Assembly: GCA_963797605.1 (NCBI GenBank) | Contig: CAWCPX010000009.1 | Location: forward strand, 124,001-188,000 | DNA from: DASQPR01 sp963797605 | Lineage (GTDB): Bacteria; Actinomycetota; Actinomycetes; Mycobacteriales; Micromonosporaceae | Direction of reading: 5' to 3' | DNA: 64,000 nucleotides | In this document: positions 43,216 to 52,803 of the stretch, piece by piece | Position numbering within the stretch: position 1 is the stretch's first letter | How the letters are laid out: each line of letters begins with the position of its first letter | The notes under the pieces: generated by a model | Told to the model about the DNA's origin: nothing | Database searches by the model: none | What the model saw: only the letters and a program-made list of their open reading frames with translations | Program-made: the position numbers and the translations under genes

Positions 43216-44057
43216 CGGCTCGCCCGGGACACGTTGGCGGCCCAGCCGCAGACCTCGGCGAGTTCGGCCGGGCTGACGACGTGCCGCATTCCGAGTTCCT
43301 CGTGGGCGAATGCGGACGACGTCGCCGTGGGTACGTTAGGATGGTGCATCTCGGGCCATAGCTCCTGAATGCGCTTGATACCACCATAAACAGGATGGTC
43401 GTTTTCGATAACCATGGGATCGCCGTAGACGCCGACGTCACAGCCGACCGACGCGCCGTAGAGCAGGGCGGTCGTCAGCCGGTTCGATGCCACCCGGCGA
43501 TGCCGCCGCAACTCGGTGAGTTGTTTGCGGAGGAACTCGCCGTCACTCGGGCGGTTGCGGTCGCCGCGGTAACCGTGGCTGATGACGCGGAACCCGCGAT
43601 CTTCGTAGAACGAGCGAATCTGGGCGTTACGGAACTCGATCCAGTACAGGCAGATGGTCACCGGACCGGTTTCCCGGGCCCGGATCTCGTCGGCGAGTTG
43701 CACATGGTCGCCGTGGACGGCCTGCTTGTCGAACCCGTGGAACGGATAGAAGATCGTGCCCTCGCGCGTGGCTTCGGCCGCCGGCTCGGGTTCGGGTTCC
43801 AGCCGGAGCAGGTAGGCCCACGGCGCGCCGATCACCTCGTAACCGACGTTGCCAACGGCCCAGCCCCGGCGGCGCGGGGTTTCCGACCAGACGAACCGCG
43901 GCATGCCGTCGGCGATCGGGGTGCGGGCGCCGAAGCCGTCGAAGACGTTCCACCCGTGCTGCAGGTAGCCCCAGAGGCGCTGTGGTTTGGCGAGCGGCAT
44001 CCCGGCGTAACGGGCGAGCAGGCGAACGTGCCCGTACCAGTTGTTGTGGTGGTGCAC
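43212..44057 (-). CDS. Family A protein, copy 2 (putative GT-B-like wall-glycan transferase)
   Basis: A 281-residue paralog of the gene at 38688 with the same block order: MHHHNNWYGH, LARYAGMP, GYLQHGWNV, FVWSETPRRRG, VIGAPWAYLLRLEPEPE, FHGFDKQAVHGDH, RSFYEDRGFRVISHG, RHRRVASNRLTTALLYGASVGCDVGVYGDPM, YGGIKRIQELWPEM. No TM or signal peptide. Last-but-one gene of a minus-strand set (capA-like, ugd, A2, B2), in mirror image to A1-B1. Two copies probably add different residues or linkages in the same glycan. Confidence 0.6.
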   Translation of the reverse strand: MHHHNNWYGHVRLLARYAGMPLAKPQRLWGYLQHGWNVFDGFGARTPIADGMPRFVWSETPRRRGWAVGNVGYEVIGAPWAYLLRLEPEPEPAAEATREGTIFYPFHGFDKQAVHGDHVQLADEIRARETGPVTICLYWIEFRNAQIRSFYEDRGFRVISHGYRGDRNRPSDGEFLRKQLTELRRHRRVASNRLTTALLYGASVGCDVGVYGDPMVIENDHPVYGGIKRIQELWPEMHHPNVPTATSSAFAHEELGMRHVVSPAELAEVCGWAANVSRASR

Positions 44058-44207
44058 GGCTAACCCTCGCCTCTACGCCGGTGTCGAGAAGGCGGTCAGG
44101 CGGGACGGGAATTCAGACACCCGCTACACCCTTTCGTTTACGCGCGGCCCGACGCATCGCGGCGCCCGCCGTCGCCACGTACCATACCTGTGCGCCGGGC
44201 GGCCGCC

Positions 44208-45578
44208 CTATCGAGGCCCCGCGAGCGACAGGTAGCGGAAACCGGCCCGGCGCATGCGGCCCGGGTCCAGTGCGTGCCGCCCGTCGAGCAGGCGCGCCTC
44301 CCGCATCACGACGCCGAGTTTCGACCAGTCGAGTTCCAGGTAGTGCGTCCATTCGGTCACGAGCACGAGCGCGTCGCTGCCGTCGGCGACGTCCGCCGGT
44401 GTCTCGCAGAGGAAGGGTGCGAGGTCGGGGTGCTCCCTGCGGAACCGTTCCATGGCGACCGGATCGTGCAGGCGAACCCGTGCACCCCGGTCGATCAACC
44501 GGCGCGCGATCTCGACCGCGGGCGCGTCGCGGAGGTCGTCGGTCTGCGGCTTGAACGCGAGGCCGAGCAGCCCGATCGTGCGGCCCTTCAGGATGCGCAA
44601 CTCGTCGAGGAGCCGCTCCACGACGAGGTCGCGCTGACGGTGGTTGACCTCCCGTGCCGCTGCCACGATGGGCATGTCGAGTTTGTATTCGCCGGCCGTC
44701 GCGATGAGGGCGGCCGTGTCCTTGCCGAAGCAGGAGCCGCCCCAGCCGACACCGGCTTGCAGGAAGCGCGGGCCGATGCGGGTGTCGAGGCCGGTGCCGC
44801 GGGCGACCTGGGTGATGTCCGCGCCGACCTTCGCGGCAAGTTGGCCGATCTCATTGATGTAGCTGATTTTGAGCGCGAGAAAGGCGTTCGCGGCGTATTT
44901 GATCAGTTCAGCGGAGGCGAGGTCGGTGGCGACCAGGGGGATGGCGGTCATGTCTTCGGGCCGCGGCAGGAACGGCGGCGGCGTGAACGACTGCTCGACG
45001 ATCGGGCGGTAGAGCGTGTAGAGCAGGTCGATGCTGCGCGGGTGGTCGGAGCCGACGACCACGCGGTCGGGGTAGAGCGTGTCCGAGATCGAGGCGCCCT
45101 CGCGCAGGAACTCCGGGTTCGACGCGACCGAGAACTCGTCGCTGGCCCGCTGGCCGTGCCGCCGCTCGAACGCATCGCGCACGAGAGCGTCGACCCAGTT
45201 GCCGCTGCCGATCGGAACCGTCGACTTGTTGACGATCACGGTGAACCCCGTGTCGAGGTGGCCGCCGATGCTCTCCGCGGCCGCGGACACGTAACTGAGG
45301 TCGGGGCTGCCGTCGGCCTGCGACGGTGTGCCGACCGCGATGAACACGACGTCGGCCCCGGGCACCGCTTCGGCGTAGTCGGTGGTGAACCGCAGCCGGT
45401 CGCCGGCGGTGCTCAGCAGGTCTTCCATGAAGGGCTCGTAAATCGGGGTGTGCCCGCCGCGCAGTAGCTCGATCTTCGCCGGGTCGATGTCGACGCAGGT
45501 GACGTCATGACCGAGAAAAGCGAGACATGCTCCGGTGGTCAGGCCGACGTAACCGGTGCCGACGATGCATACCTTCAT
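44208..45578 (-). CDS. ugd: UDP-glucose 6-dehydrogenase
   Basis: A 456-residue NAD-dependent enzyme that oxidises UDP-glucose to UDP-glucuronate. N-terminal Rossmann KVCIVGTGYVGLTTGACLAFLGHDVTCVDID; NADH and sugar-binding VGTPSQADGSPDLSYV; VNKSTVPIGSG; SNPEFLREGASISDTLYPDRVVVG; catalytic Cys in GVGWGGSCFGKD; C-terminal domain GLLGLAFKPQTDDLRDAPA. Starts at ATG 45578. It lies 150 bp upstream of A2 and 64 bp downstream of the CapA-like gene, so it probably supplies uronic acid units for the same glycan. Confidence 0.95.
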   Translation of the reverse strand: MKVCIVGTGYVGLTTGACLAFLGHDVTCVDIDPAKIELLRGGHTPIYEPFMEDLLSTAGDRLRFTTDYAEAVPGADVVFIAVGTPSQADGSPDLSYVSAAAESIGGHLDTGFTVIVNKSTVPIGSGNWVDALVRDAFERRHGQRASDEFSVASNPEFLREGASISDTLYPDRVVVGSDHPRSIDLLYTLYRPIVEQSFTPPPFLPRPEDMTAIPLVATDLASAELIKYAANAFLALKISYINEIGQLAAKVGADITQVARGTGLDTRIGPRFLQAGVGWGGSCFGKDTAALIATAGEYKLDMPIVAAAREVNHRQRDLVVERLLDELRILKGRTIGLLGLAFKPQTDDLRDAPAVEIARRLIDRGARVRLHDPVAMERFRREHPDLAPFLCETPADVADGSDALVLVTEWTHYLELDWSKLGVVMREARLLDGRHALDPGRMRRAGFRYLSLAGPR

Positions 45579-45642
45579 GACGAGGCACCCTACCCTCGTC
45601 AGGCTCGTGGATCACTGCAGCGGCGACGGCGGGTGGCCGCGG

Positions 45643-46782
45643 TCACCCGGCCGGCGCGGGTGACGTGGCCGGTGGTGTGATCGCGCCGGCGTCGCTGATG
45701 GCGGCGCCGGTGTCCGGAAAGTCGCTCTGGGTGAGCGATCGCACCAGCGGGATCGCCCGTCCGTCGGGGTCCAGTCGCGGGATGCCGGGGGCCACCATCG
45801 AGGCCGGCACGATCGTCGCGCTGACGAACGAACCGTCCGCCCGCATGGTCACCCGCAGGATCATCGAGATCCCGAGCGCTCCGGACGTGTTCAGCGCGTG
45901 GTAGCCCGCGAAGTTCCCGAGGCTGTACGCGATCAGATGGCCCCGGTAGAACTCCATCGCCCGGAGCACGTGCGGGCTGTGACCGATCACGATGTCGGCG
46001 CCCGCGTCGATCATGGCGTGGCTGAACGCGATCGCGTCGCCCCGGTTCTCGCCGAGGAACGTCTGCGGTCCCTTCGGCACGTGCTGGTAGGCGACGCCCT
46101 CGGCGCCCATGTGCGCCTGCACGATCACGATGTCGGCCTGTTCCTTGGCCTCGCGCACCAGGTCCTGGCCGGCCCGCACGTTCAGGAGATTGTTTGCCCA
46201 CGCGTACGGCGCGAAGCCGAGCACCGCGATCTTGATCCCTTTCACGGTCAGCACGGGGATGTGCCCCGGCGGCCCGGTGTACGGGATGCCGGCGGCGGTC
46301 AGCGCGCCCTCGGTCTGGTCCCGGCCGGTCGTACCGTAATCAAGGGTGTGGTTGTTCGCGATGTTGACCAGATCGAAGCCCGCGGCCTGCAGCAACCCCG
46401 CGTAGGACGTGGGTGCCCGGAAGGCGAAACACGTCTTGTTCATTTCGGCGGCGCTGCATTTCGGCGACGTCTTCACGTCGGCCAGCGGCTCCTCGAGGTT
46501 GGCCATCTCCAGATCGGACTGCAACGCCGAGCTGACGTCGGCGAACAGATCGGTGCCGCCGTGCGGCGGGAGGTGCCCGGGTGCGTCGCCGAGGATCGTG
46601 TCGCCGACGGCGGACAGCGTGAACGTGTTCTGGGCGGCGGCGGTCGGGCTCGTCGGGGACGGCGCGGCCGAATGCGGCGGCGCGGTGCGGCCGGCCGCGA
46701 CCCACCGCGGCACCGGCTGCGCGCAACCACCGACGACCAGCACCAGGGCGACCGCGACCATCCGCCGGACCACGCGCACCAT
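45643..46782 (-). CDS. CapA-family lipoprotein (poly-gamma-glutamate capsule / metallophosphatase fold)
   Basis: A 379-residue lipoprotein: signal with lipobox LVVGGC, Pro/Ser/Ala linker, then a CapA/PgsA domain with metal-binding motifs AVGDTILGDAPG, ANLEEPLAD, FDLVNIANNHTLDYG, VIVQAHMGAEG, and VIGHSPHVLRAMEFYRGHLIAYSLGNF. In capsules CapA helps anchor or ligate polymer; here it may act on the surface glycan. ATG 46782 follows GGAGG. An in-frame extension upstream is Arg-rich and lacks a ribosome site. Divergent from the kinase gene. Confidence 0.9.
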   Translation of the reverse strand: MVRVVRRMVAVALVLVVGGCAQPVPRWVAAGRTAPPHSAAPSPTSPTAAAQNTFTLSAVGDTILGDAPGHLPPHGGTDLFADVSSALQSDLEMANLEEPLADVKTSPKCSAAEMNKTCFAFRAPTSYAGLLQAAGFDLVNIANNHTLDYGTTGRDQTEGALTAAGIPYTGPPGHIPVLTVKGIKIAVLGFAPYAWANNLLNVRAGQDLVREAKEQADIVIVQAHMGAEGVAYQHVPKGPQTFLGENRGDAIAFSHAMIDAGADIVIGHSPHVLRAMEFYRGHLIAYSLGNFAGYHALNTSGALGISMILRVTMRADGSFVSATIVPASMVAPGIPRLDPDGRAIPLVRSLTQSDFPDTGAAISDAGAITPPATSPAPAG

Positions 46783-46937
46783 CAACGACCTCCGTGGGGG
46801 GACTGCCGATGGAGGCTGGCGCCCACGGCTACGCCAGGTTAGAGCCACGCGGCGCAAATCGCGAGTCCGGCTCACGAATACGCTTTACATTCACCGAACG
46901 TTCGCGAGGCTGTGCGCGGTAGCGCGAGGACGCTCAC

Positions 46938-48539
46938 GTGGCCGATACTCCTGGCATGTCCGTCGGCCTGGTGGTGGGGAATCGCTACACGCTGGCGGCA
47001 CGCATCGGTGGCGGCGGCTTCGGCAGCGTCTGGCGCGGTCACGACGCCACCCTCGATCGCGATGTCGCCGTCAAGATGATCGCCCTCGACCGCCCCGACA
47101 CCGACCGGCAGGCGCTCGCGGAGCGGTTCTGGCGGGAGGCCCGCGCGCTCGCCTCTCTCAACCACCCCAACATCGTCACGGCCTATGACTTCGGCGTGCA
47201 CGATGACTCCGCCTACCTGGTCATGGAGCTGATCTCGGGCGGCTCGCTGGCCGACGAACTCGCCCGCCGCCGGGCTCAGAACGCCGGCCCGCTCGACGTG
47301 ACCCGCGTGGCTCGCATCGGCTCGCAGATCAGCGCCGGGCTCGCGGCCGCGCACACGGCCGGGTTCGTGCATCGAGATCTCAAACCCGCGAACATTATGG
47401 TGGTACGTCCGACCGGGACCCCCAAGATCGTGGACTTCGGGATCGCCCGGATCAGTGACATGTCGCGGCTCACCGTGCCCGGCGACTACCTCGGCACGCT
47501 GCCCTACGCCTCGCCGGAACAGATGCGCGCCGGGGAGATGGACGGCCGTTCCGACCTGTACTCCCTCGGTTGCCTGCTCTACGAGTTGTTGACCGGCCGC
47601 TCGCCGTACCAGGCGGATTCGCCGGCCGCGTGGATCTCGGCGCACCAGTTCGCGCCACCGGCGCCGCTGCGACAGCACCTGCCCGACGCCCCGCCAGATC
47701 TGGAGGCGCTGCTGCGCGAGTTGCTGGCGAAGGACCCGGCGCATCGGCCGGCCAGCGCGAACGCGGTCCGGGTGCGCCTGGATCGGATCGCCGCCGGCGC
47801 CCCGGCCGTGCCGACGGTGGCCGCCCCGCCGCCGACCCTGATCGACTCGCGCCGACCCGTGCCCCGGCAGCCGCTACCCGCTCCGGTGCGCTCGCCGGCC
47901 GGCGCCCCGCTCGTCGTCGCGACGCCGTACGGGTGGCAGCCGCTCATGACGCCGACACCGTACGGGTGGCAGCCGATGGCCCCGCCGGGCCGGCCGGTGG
48001 TCGCGCGTCCGCTCACGGCGACGGTGGCCGGTCGGTTGCTCATGGGCGTCGCGATCGGGCTCGGCTTGGAGGCCGTGCTGGCGGCGGCGGCCGTGGCCAC
48101 GGTGTCGGCGAGCGTGTCAACCGCGTTCGCGGGGTTGGGCAGCACCGCGGCCGGTCCGCTCGTGGTCTACCTGATGTTCGTCGTGGTCGGCGCGACCGTC
48201 GGCACGGTCATCGTGGGCCTGCTCGCGGGCGCGAACCTGCGGGGCAGCGGCAGCGGCCGGGTGTGGACGTGGGTCTTGGCGATCCCGATGGCCCTCGTGT
48301 TCTTCGGCGGCGTGGGCACGCGCGGCACGCTGACGTCCCTCGCGACGCCGACGGGCACCGACGCGCTGCGCTCACGGGTCGTGGCCGCGATGGCGACCGT
48401 CCGGGCGGCGATCCCCGGGTGGTACGTGCTGCCGGCGACGCTGATCAACCTCTTTAGCCTGATGGCCGTGATCGTGGCGGCGGTGCTGCTGCTGGCGCCG
48501 GCGTCGAGCGCGTACGTGGCCGCCCGCCGCCGGCGCTGA
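46938..48539 (+). CDS. Ser/Thr protein kinase with C-terminal membrane domain
   Basis: A 533-residue Hanks-type kinase. GTG 46938 is chosen over ATG 46956 because GAGGA sits at the right distance. Kinase domain about 14-285: Gly loop IGGGGFGSVWRGHD, Lys in VAVKMIAL, Glu in FWREARALA, HRDLKPANIMV, DFGIARI, and APE-equivalent SPEQM. A Pro-rich linker with two PYGWQP repeats leads to four or five TMs (VAGRLLMGVAIGLGLEAVLAAAAVA etc.), so unlike PknB it lacks PASTA domains and the C-terminus is membrane-embedded. Input and targets unknown; the adjacent CapA-like gene and glycan locus suggest envelope control. Confidence 0.9.
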   Translation: MADTPGMSVGLVVGNRYTLAARIGGGGFGSVWRGHDATLDRDVAVKMIALDRPDTDRQALAERFWREARALASLNHPNIVTAYDFGVHDDSAYLVMELISGGSLADELARRRAQNAGPLDVTRVARIGSQISAGLAAAHTAGFVHRDLKPANIMVVRPTGTPKIVDFGIARISDMSRLTVPGDYLGTLPYASPEQMRAGEMDGRSDLYSLGCLLYELLTGRSPYQADSPAAWISAHQFAPPAPLRQHLPDAPPDLEALLRELLAKDPAHRPASANAVRVRLDRIAAGAPAVPTVAAPPPTLIDSRRPVPRQPLPAPVRSPAGAPLVVATPYGWQPLMTPTPYGWQPMAPPGRPVVARPLTATVAGRLLMGVAIGLGLEAVLAAAAVATVSASVSTAFAGLGSTAAGPLVVYLMFVVVGATVGTVIVGLLAGANLRGSGSGRVWTWVLAIPMALVFFGGVGTRGTLTSLATPTGTDALRSRVVAAMATVRAAIPGWYVLPATLINLFSLMAVIVAAVLLLAPASSAYVAARRRR

Positions 48540-48629
48540 CCGAGCACGGGGATCGGCCGGGGCTTCGGAGAGTTTCGGGTGCCATAGCGCCGTTTCCCTC
48601 CGCAGCCTCGCGGTATCGCTGGACGGGAG

Positions 48630-48797
48630 CTAGGCCCTGTCCCAAAGCTGCCGTTCGGCTGCGCCGTGACCCAGACGCCGACCGACGGCGTTTGATCTTT
48701 GCCTGGATACAGGCGCGGTATCCAGGCAAAGATCAAGCCCTGTCGGATCGGCGCCTGGCTCGCGGCTCGCTCGAACGGACTTCGAGACAGGGCCTAG
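48630..48797. mobile_element. MITE-like palindromic element with IS5-type ends
   Basis: Left end GGCCCTGTCCCAAAG and right end CTTCGAGACAGGGCC are inverted repeats flanked on both sides by CTAG, the target duplication expected of IS5-family elements (YTAR). The two halves are homologous over about 80 bp, meeting at a perfect inner stem (TTGATCTTTGCCTGGATAC / GTATCCAGGCAAAGATCAA, 7-bp loop near 48719). It has no open frame, hence non-autonomous. It abuts the bluB-cobT gene, whose TAG stop lies in the right CTAG. Confidence 0.8.
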
Positions 48798-50519
48798 TAG
48801 GTGACCTCCGCGGTCGTCCGGCGTACGGCCAGCCCGTCGAGCAGCAGCCCCGTAGCCAGGGCCGCGCCCGCACCCTCGCCGGCACGGAACCGCAGGTCGA
48901 GGAGCGGCTCGCAACCGAGTTCGGTGAGCACCGCCGCGTGCGCGCGTTCCCGGCTGCGCTGCCCGGCGACGAGATGTGCGGCCACGGCGGGCTCCCCGCG
49001 CACGGCCAGGAGCGCGCAGACACCGGTCGCGAGTCCATCGAGGACGATCGCCGCCCCGGCCGCCGCCGCTCCGAGCACGACGCCGGTCAGCACCGCGAAT
49101 TCGGGGCCGCCGAGCACCGCCAGGATGCCACAGGGGCCGGTGTCGCCGCCTGCCGTCCGCCACCGGTCGACCGCCGCTCTGACGACATCCCGCTTGCGTG
49201 CCAGCATGGCGCTGTCGGCGCCGGATCCGAGGCCGACGGCCGTATCGACGTCGAGCCCGAGCAGCGCGACCGCGAGCGCGGCGGCGACGGTCGTGTTTCC
49301 GATGCCGATCTCCCCGACGGCGACGAGCCCACCGCCCGCCACGTCGGCGCCGACGGCCCGGCCGGCCTCGACGAAAGCGCTCGGTGTCGGTGCGGCTCAT
49401 CGCGTCGGCGTGCGCGAGGTCCCCGCGCTCGTCGTGTGCCCGCACGGTCACGTCACCACCGGCACCGTCCGCGACACCGGCGTCGATGACATGGAGCCCG
49501 AGCCCGGCCGCCGCGGCCGCGCGGGCGCCGATCGACACCCGGGCCGTCGCGGCCTGGAAGACCTGCCGTGTCACCGCGGCCGGATAGGCCGACACCCCGA
49601 GCGCTGCCACCGGATGATCGGCCGCCGCGAGCACCAGCGTGCCGCCGAGCGCGCCGCCGTGGCCCAGCGCGACGACCCGGTCTACGGCGCGATCGAGCAC
49701 GCCGAGCGACCCCGGTGGCGTGAGCAGCCGGTCGGCCGCGTCGTGCGCCGCCACAACGGCGTGTTGGTCGGGTGCCCGCAGATGTGATGTGGGCGCGGCC
49801 GTGACATCGTGCCACCCGTCCTCGAACACCACGTCGGTCAGCGGCATCCGGCGCGACCAGCCGGCCCGCTGCAGGCCCGGCTCCGGCGGTCGCTCGTCGG
49901 GCCAGCCGACGCAGAGCCATCCGAGCGTGAGCACGCCGGCCGGCACGCCGAGCAGCGCGGCCAGCTCGTCCGGCTGGAAGAGCGTCACCCAACCAAGGCC
50001 GAGCCCCTCGGCCCGGGCCGCCAGCCACAGGTTCTGGATCGCCGCCGCGCAACTCCACATGTCCGCGTCCGGAAACGTGGCCCGTCCGAGCACGCCGGCC
50101 GCGTCCGTGCGCCGGTCGCAGCACACGACGATCCCGAGTGGAGCCTCCCGGATCCCTTCCAGCTGCAGGTCGAGCAGGCGGCGGGCGGCGTCCGGAGCCA
50201 TCTGTGCGGCCTGGCGCAGCCGTTCCCGGTCGGCGAGCAGACCGGCCTTCTCGCGCCGCGCCGGGTCCCGCACGACGACGAAGCGCCACGGCTGGCTGTG
50301 GCCGACCGACGGTGCCGCGTGGGCGGCGGTCAGCACCCGATCCAAGGCGTCGACGGGTACGGGGTCGGGCCTGAACCGGCGTACGTCCCGGCGGGCCCGG
50401 ACGATGTCGTAGAAACTGTCGCGCTCGACCTGTGGAAAGGCCCAGCCGGTCGGATCGGCGGATCGCTCCGACGCCGCCGTGGCATCACCGACGACCGGCA
50501 CCGGGCGTTCGAACCTCAT
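48794..50519 (-). CDS. bluB-cobT: BluB-CobT fusion: 5,6-dimethylbenzimidazole synthase / phosphoribosyltransferase (one frame break)
   Basis: Lower-ligand step of cobalamin synthesis. Residues about 1-235 are BluB (nitroreductase-fold, FMN): DSFYDIVRARRDVRRFRPDPVP and PSVGHSQPWRFVVV; from about 240 a CobT domain follows: LLTPPGSLGVLDRAVDRVVALG, HPVAALGVSAYPAAVTRQVF, and HVIDAGVADG. At about 49378 the frame shifts by one base (extra base in GAGCGCTTTCG; repaired DTEAFVEAGRAVGADV), after which GLVAVGEIGIGNTTVAAAL carries the catalytic Glu and LDGLATGVCALLAV and AVRRTTAEVTY finish the protein. Fused or linked order is known in actinobacteria. About 575 residues repaired. Confidence 0.85.
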
Positions 50520-50585
50520 ATGCGGTCACCCTACCGAAACCAAAACTCGCCGGATCGGCGGTCACCTGCTGTGAGACCGTGAATC

Positions 50586-51410
50586 GTGGACGATTACCGA
50601 GCCGTCAACCGGGCCAACTGGGACGAGCGAGTGCCGGTGCACGTGGCGTCCCGCGAGTACGGGATCGAGCGGTTTGTCGACGATCCGGCGTTTCTCAGCG
50701 GCACCGTCCGGTTCGATCGGGAGCGGCTGGGCGACGTGACGGGGCAGCGGGGAGCACACCTGCAGTGTCACATCGGCACCGACACGATCTCGCTGGCGCG
50801 TCTCGGCGCGTACATGATCGGGCTCGACTTCTCGTCGAAGGCACTGCAGCAGGCCCGTGATCTGGCGATGCGTGCCGGTGCCGTGATCACGTTCGTCGAG
50901 GCCGACGTGTACGACGCCGTTACGGTGCTCGACCTGGGCTCATTCGACTTCGTCTACACCGGGGTCGGCGCGCTGTGCTGGCTGCCGGACATCGATCGGT
51001 GGGCCGGTGTCGTGGCCGCGCTGTTGCGCCCGGGCGGACGGTTGTTCATCCGCGACGCGCACCCGATGCTGTTGACGTTGACGGTGCCCCGCGCTGACGG
51101 CCCGCTATCGGTTGATTTCCCCTATTTCGAGCGCCCGGAGCCGATCGTGTGGACCGAGGGCGGCACGTACGTGGAGACGGACCAGACGTTCACGAATCCG
51201 ACGACGTACGAGTGGAATCATGGTCTGGGTGAGATCGTGACCGCGCTGATGGCGCACGGCCTGGACCTGACGATGCTGCTGGAGCACGACAGCGCGCCGT
51301 GGGACGCGTTGCCCGGTCAGACGGCCGAAACCGACGGAGAGTGGCGGCTCGCGGATCGGCCGTCGCGGCTGGCGCAAACGTTCACGATCGGGGCCCGCAA
51401 GCGCGCCTGA
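50586..51410 (+). CDS. Class I SAM-dependent methyltransferase
   Basis: A 274-residue methyltransferase: AHLQCHIGTDTISLARLGAYMIGLDFSSKALQQARDLA contains motif I (a GxGTDT variant) and the acidic residue after strand 2; FVEADVYDAVTVLDLGSFDFVYTGVGALCWL supplies motif II; LRPGGRLFIRDAHPML motif III. The HPML...YF region typifies UbiE-like small-molecule methyltransferases. GTG 50586 lies divergent from the bluB-cobT gene with 66 bp between starts. Substrate unknown; cobalamin tailoring is not implied by sequence. Confidence 0.8.
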   Translation: MDDYRAVNRANWDERVPVHVASREYGIERFVDDPAFLSGTVRFDRERLGDVTGQRGAHLQCHIGTDTISLARLGAYMIGLDFSSKALQQARDLAMRAGAVITFVEADVYDAVTVLDLGSFDFVYTGVGALCWLPDIDRWAGVVAALLRPGGRLFIRDAHPMLLTLTVPRADGPLSVDFPYFERPEPIVWTEGGTYVETDQTFTNPTTYEWNHGLGEIVTALMAHGLDLTMLLEHDSAPWDALPGQTAETDGEWRLADRPSRLAQTFTIGARKRA

Positions 51411-51489
51411 CACGGCGGAGGCCCCGGCCGGATGCCCGGCCAGGGCCTCGTGATGGTGCGGGTGGAGCGGGTTGCGACGTGGTGCGCGA

Positions 51490-52803
51490 TCAGCTGTTGG
51501 CCGCGCCGCGGCGCCGCACGACGGCGTCGAAACCGGCCGCCAGCAGCAGTACGCCACCGGTCACGATCCATTCCCAGCCGGCCGAGTTCGGGCCCTGGAT
51601 CAGGCTGCTCATGCCGTTCTGGATGACCTCGACGACGAGACCACCGAGGATCGCGTCGATCATGCGACCGCGGCCGCCGAAGAGCGACGTGCCACCGATG
51701 ACCGCCGCGCCGACCGCCAGGAGCAGCGTGTTCTGCGCACCGGCGTTGGACTGCACCGACTCCAGCTGCGGAGGCGGCGGCGATGCCGGACAGGGCCGCC
51801 ATGCCGGAGCAGATCACGAACACCGAGATGCGGATGCGCGAGACGCTGATACCGGCGCGCCGGGCCGCCTCGTCGTTGCCGCCGACCGCGTAGACGTGCC
51901 GGCCGTACCGCGTGCGGTTGAGCACGAAGTTCCAGAACACGAACAGGATCAGGATCAGCAGAACGATCCACGGCGTGCCGGCCGACTTCACGTGGAAGAA
52001 CGCGTTCTGCGTCAGGATGCGGTTGATGCTCATCAGGTAGACGAAGCCGGCGCCGAGCGACAGCGACGACCACGACCTTCGCCAGGATCACGATGGTCGG
52101 CACGGCCAGGCAGGCCGGCGCGACGGCGACCGAACGCGTCGTTGCAGCTTCACCGCCGCGTAGCCGAGCACCGTCACGGCAAGGATGGCCCAGGCCGCCC
52201 ACGCCGACAGGAAGTGCCCGTTGAGGCCCTCCAGCGCGACGATGATGTGGCTGTTGACCGGGATCGAGCCGCTGCCACCGACGAGGATGACGGTGATGCC
52301 CTGGAAGGCCAGGAAGGTCGCCAGGGTGATGACGAACGACGGGATGCCGACCTTCGCCCGCAGCCAACCGGTGCCGAAACCGATCACGACGCCGGTGACG
52401 AGCCCGGCCAGCACCGTGAGGTACCACGGCTGGCCGTGACGGCGTCAGTAGCACGGCCATGATCGCCGCGCAGACGCCGCCGGTGGTGCCGGCCGACAGG
52501 TCGATCTCGCCCAGGAGCAGGACGAAGATCAGGCCCATCGCCATGATGATGATCGGGCCGGACTGAATGACCAGCGCTTCGATGTTGTAGGCGCTGAGGA
52601 AGCCCTGGTGCACGATCGAGAAGAAGATCGTGATGCACGATCAGGCCGCCGAGCGCCGGCAGGGAACCGAGTTCGCCGCCCTTGACGCGCGCTACATAGT
52701 CTTTCGAGTACGCGACGAGCGTGCCGACGCCGTGCGACGCCTCCTCGTCGGGCGTGTCCAGGAGCTGCGGCGTGAGCTCGTCGGCCTGCGGTGGCACACT
52801 CAT
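51490..52803 (-). CDS. xylH: Sugar ABC transporter permease, XylH-like (frame broken)
   Basis: Membrane subunit of the xylose-type importer. Read across frames: HQGFLSAYNIEALVIQSGPIIIMAMGLIFVLLLGEIDLSAGTTGGVCAAIMAVLLT (the LGGIDLSxG-type BPD_transp_2 motif), LAGLVTGVVIGFGTGWLRAKVGIPSFVITLATFLAFQGI, TPWIVLLILILFVFWNFVLNRTRYGRHVYAVGGNDEAARRAGI, and AVGAAVIGGTSLFGGRGRMIDAILGGLVV. About ten TMs, about 430 residues when repaired. Frame breaks near 51768, 52072, 52130, 52440 and 52635. ATG 52803 overlaps the ATPase stop (ATGA). Confidence 0.8.

Noticed and set aside
48630..48797. Rho-independent terminator for the kinase gene
   Set aside because: The long palindrome has IS-type ends and CTAG duplications; it may terminate transcription incidentally but its origin is a mobile element.
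50586..51410. Methyltransferase as a cobalamin pathway enzyme because it adjoins bluB-cobT
   Set aside because: It is divergently transcribed and its motifs are general; proximity alone is not support.
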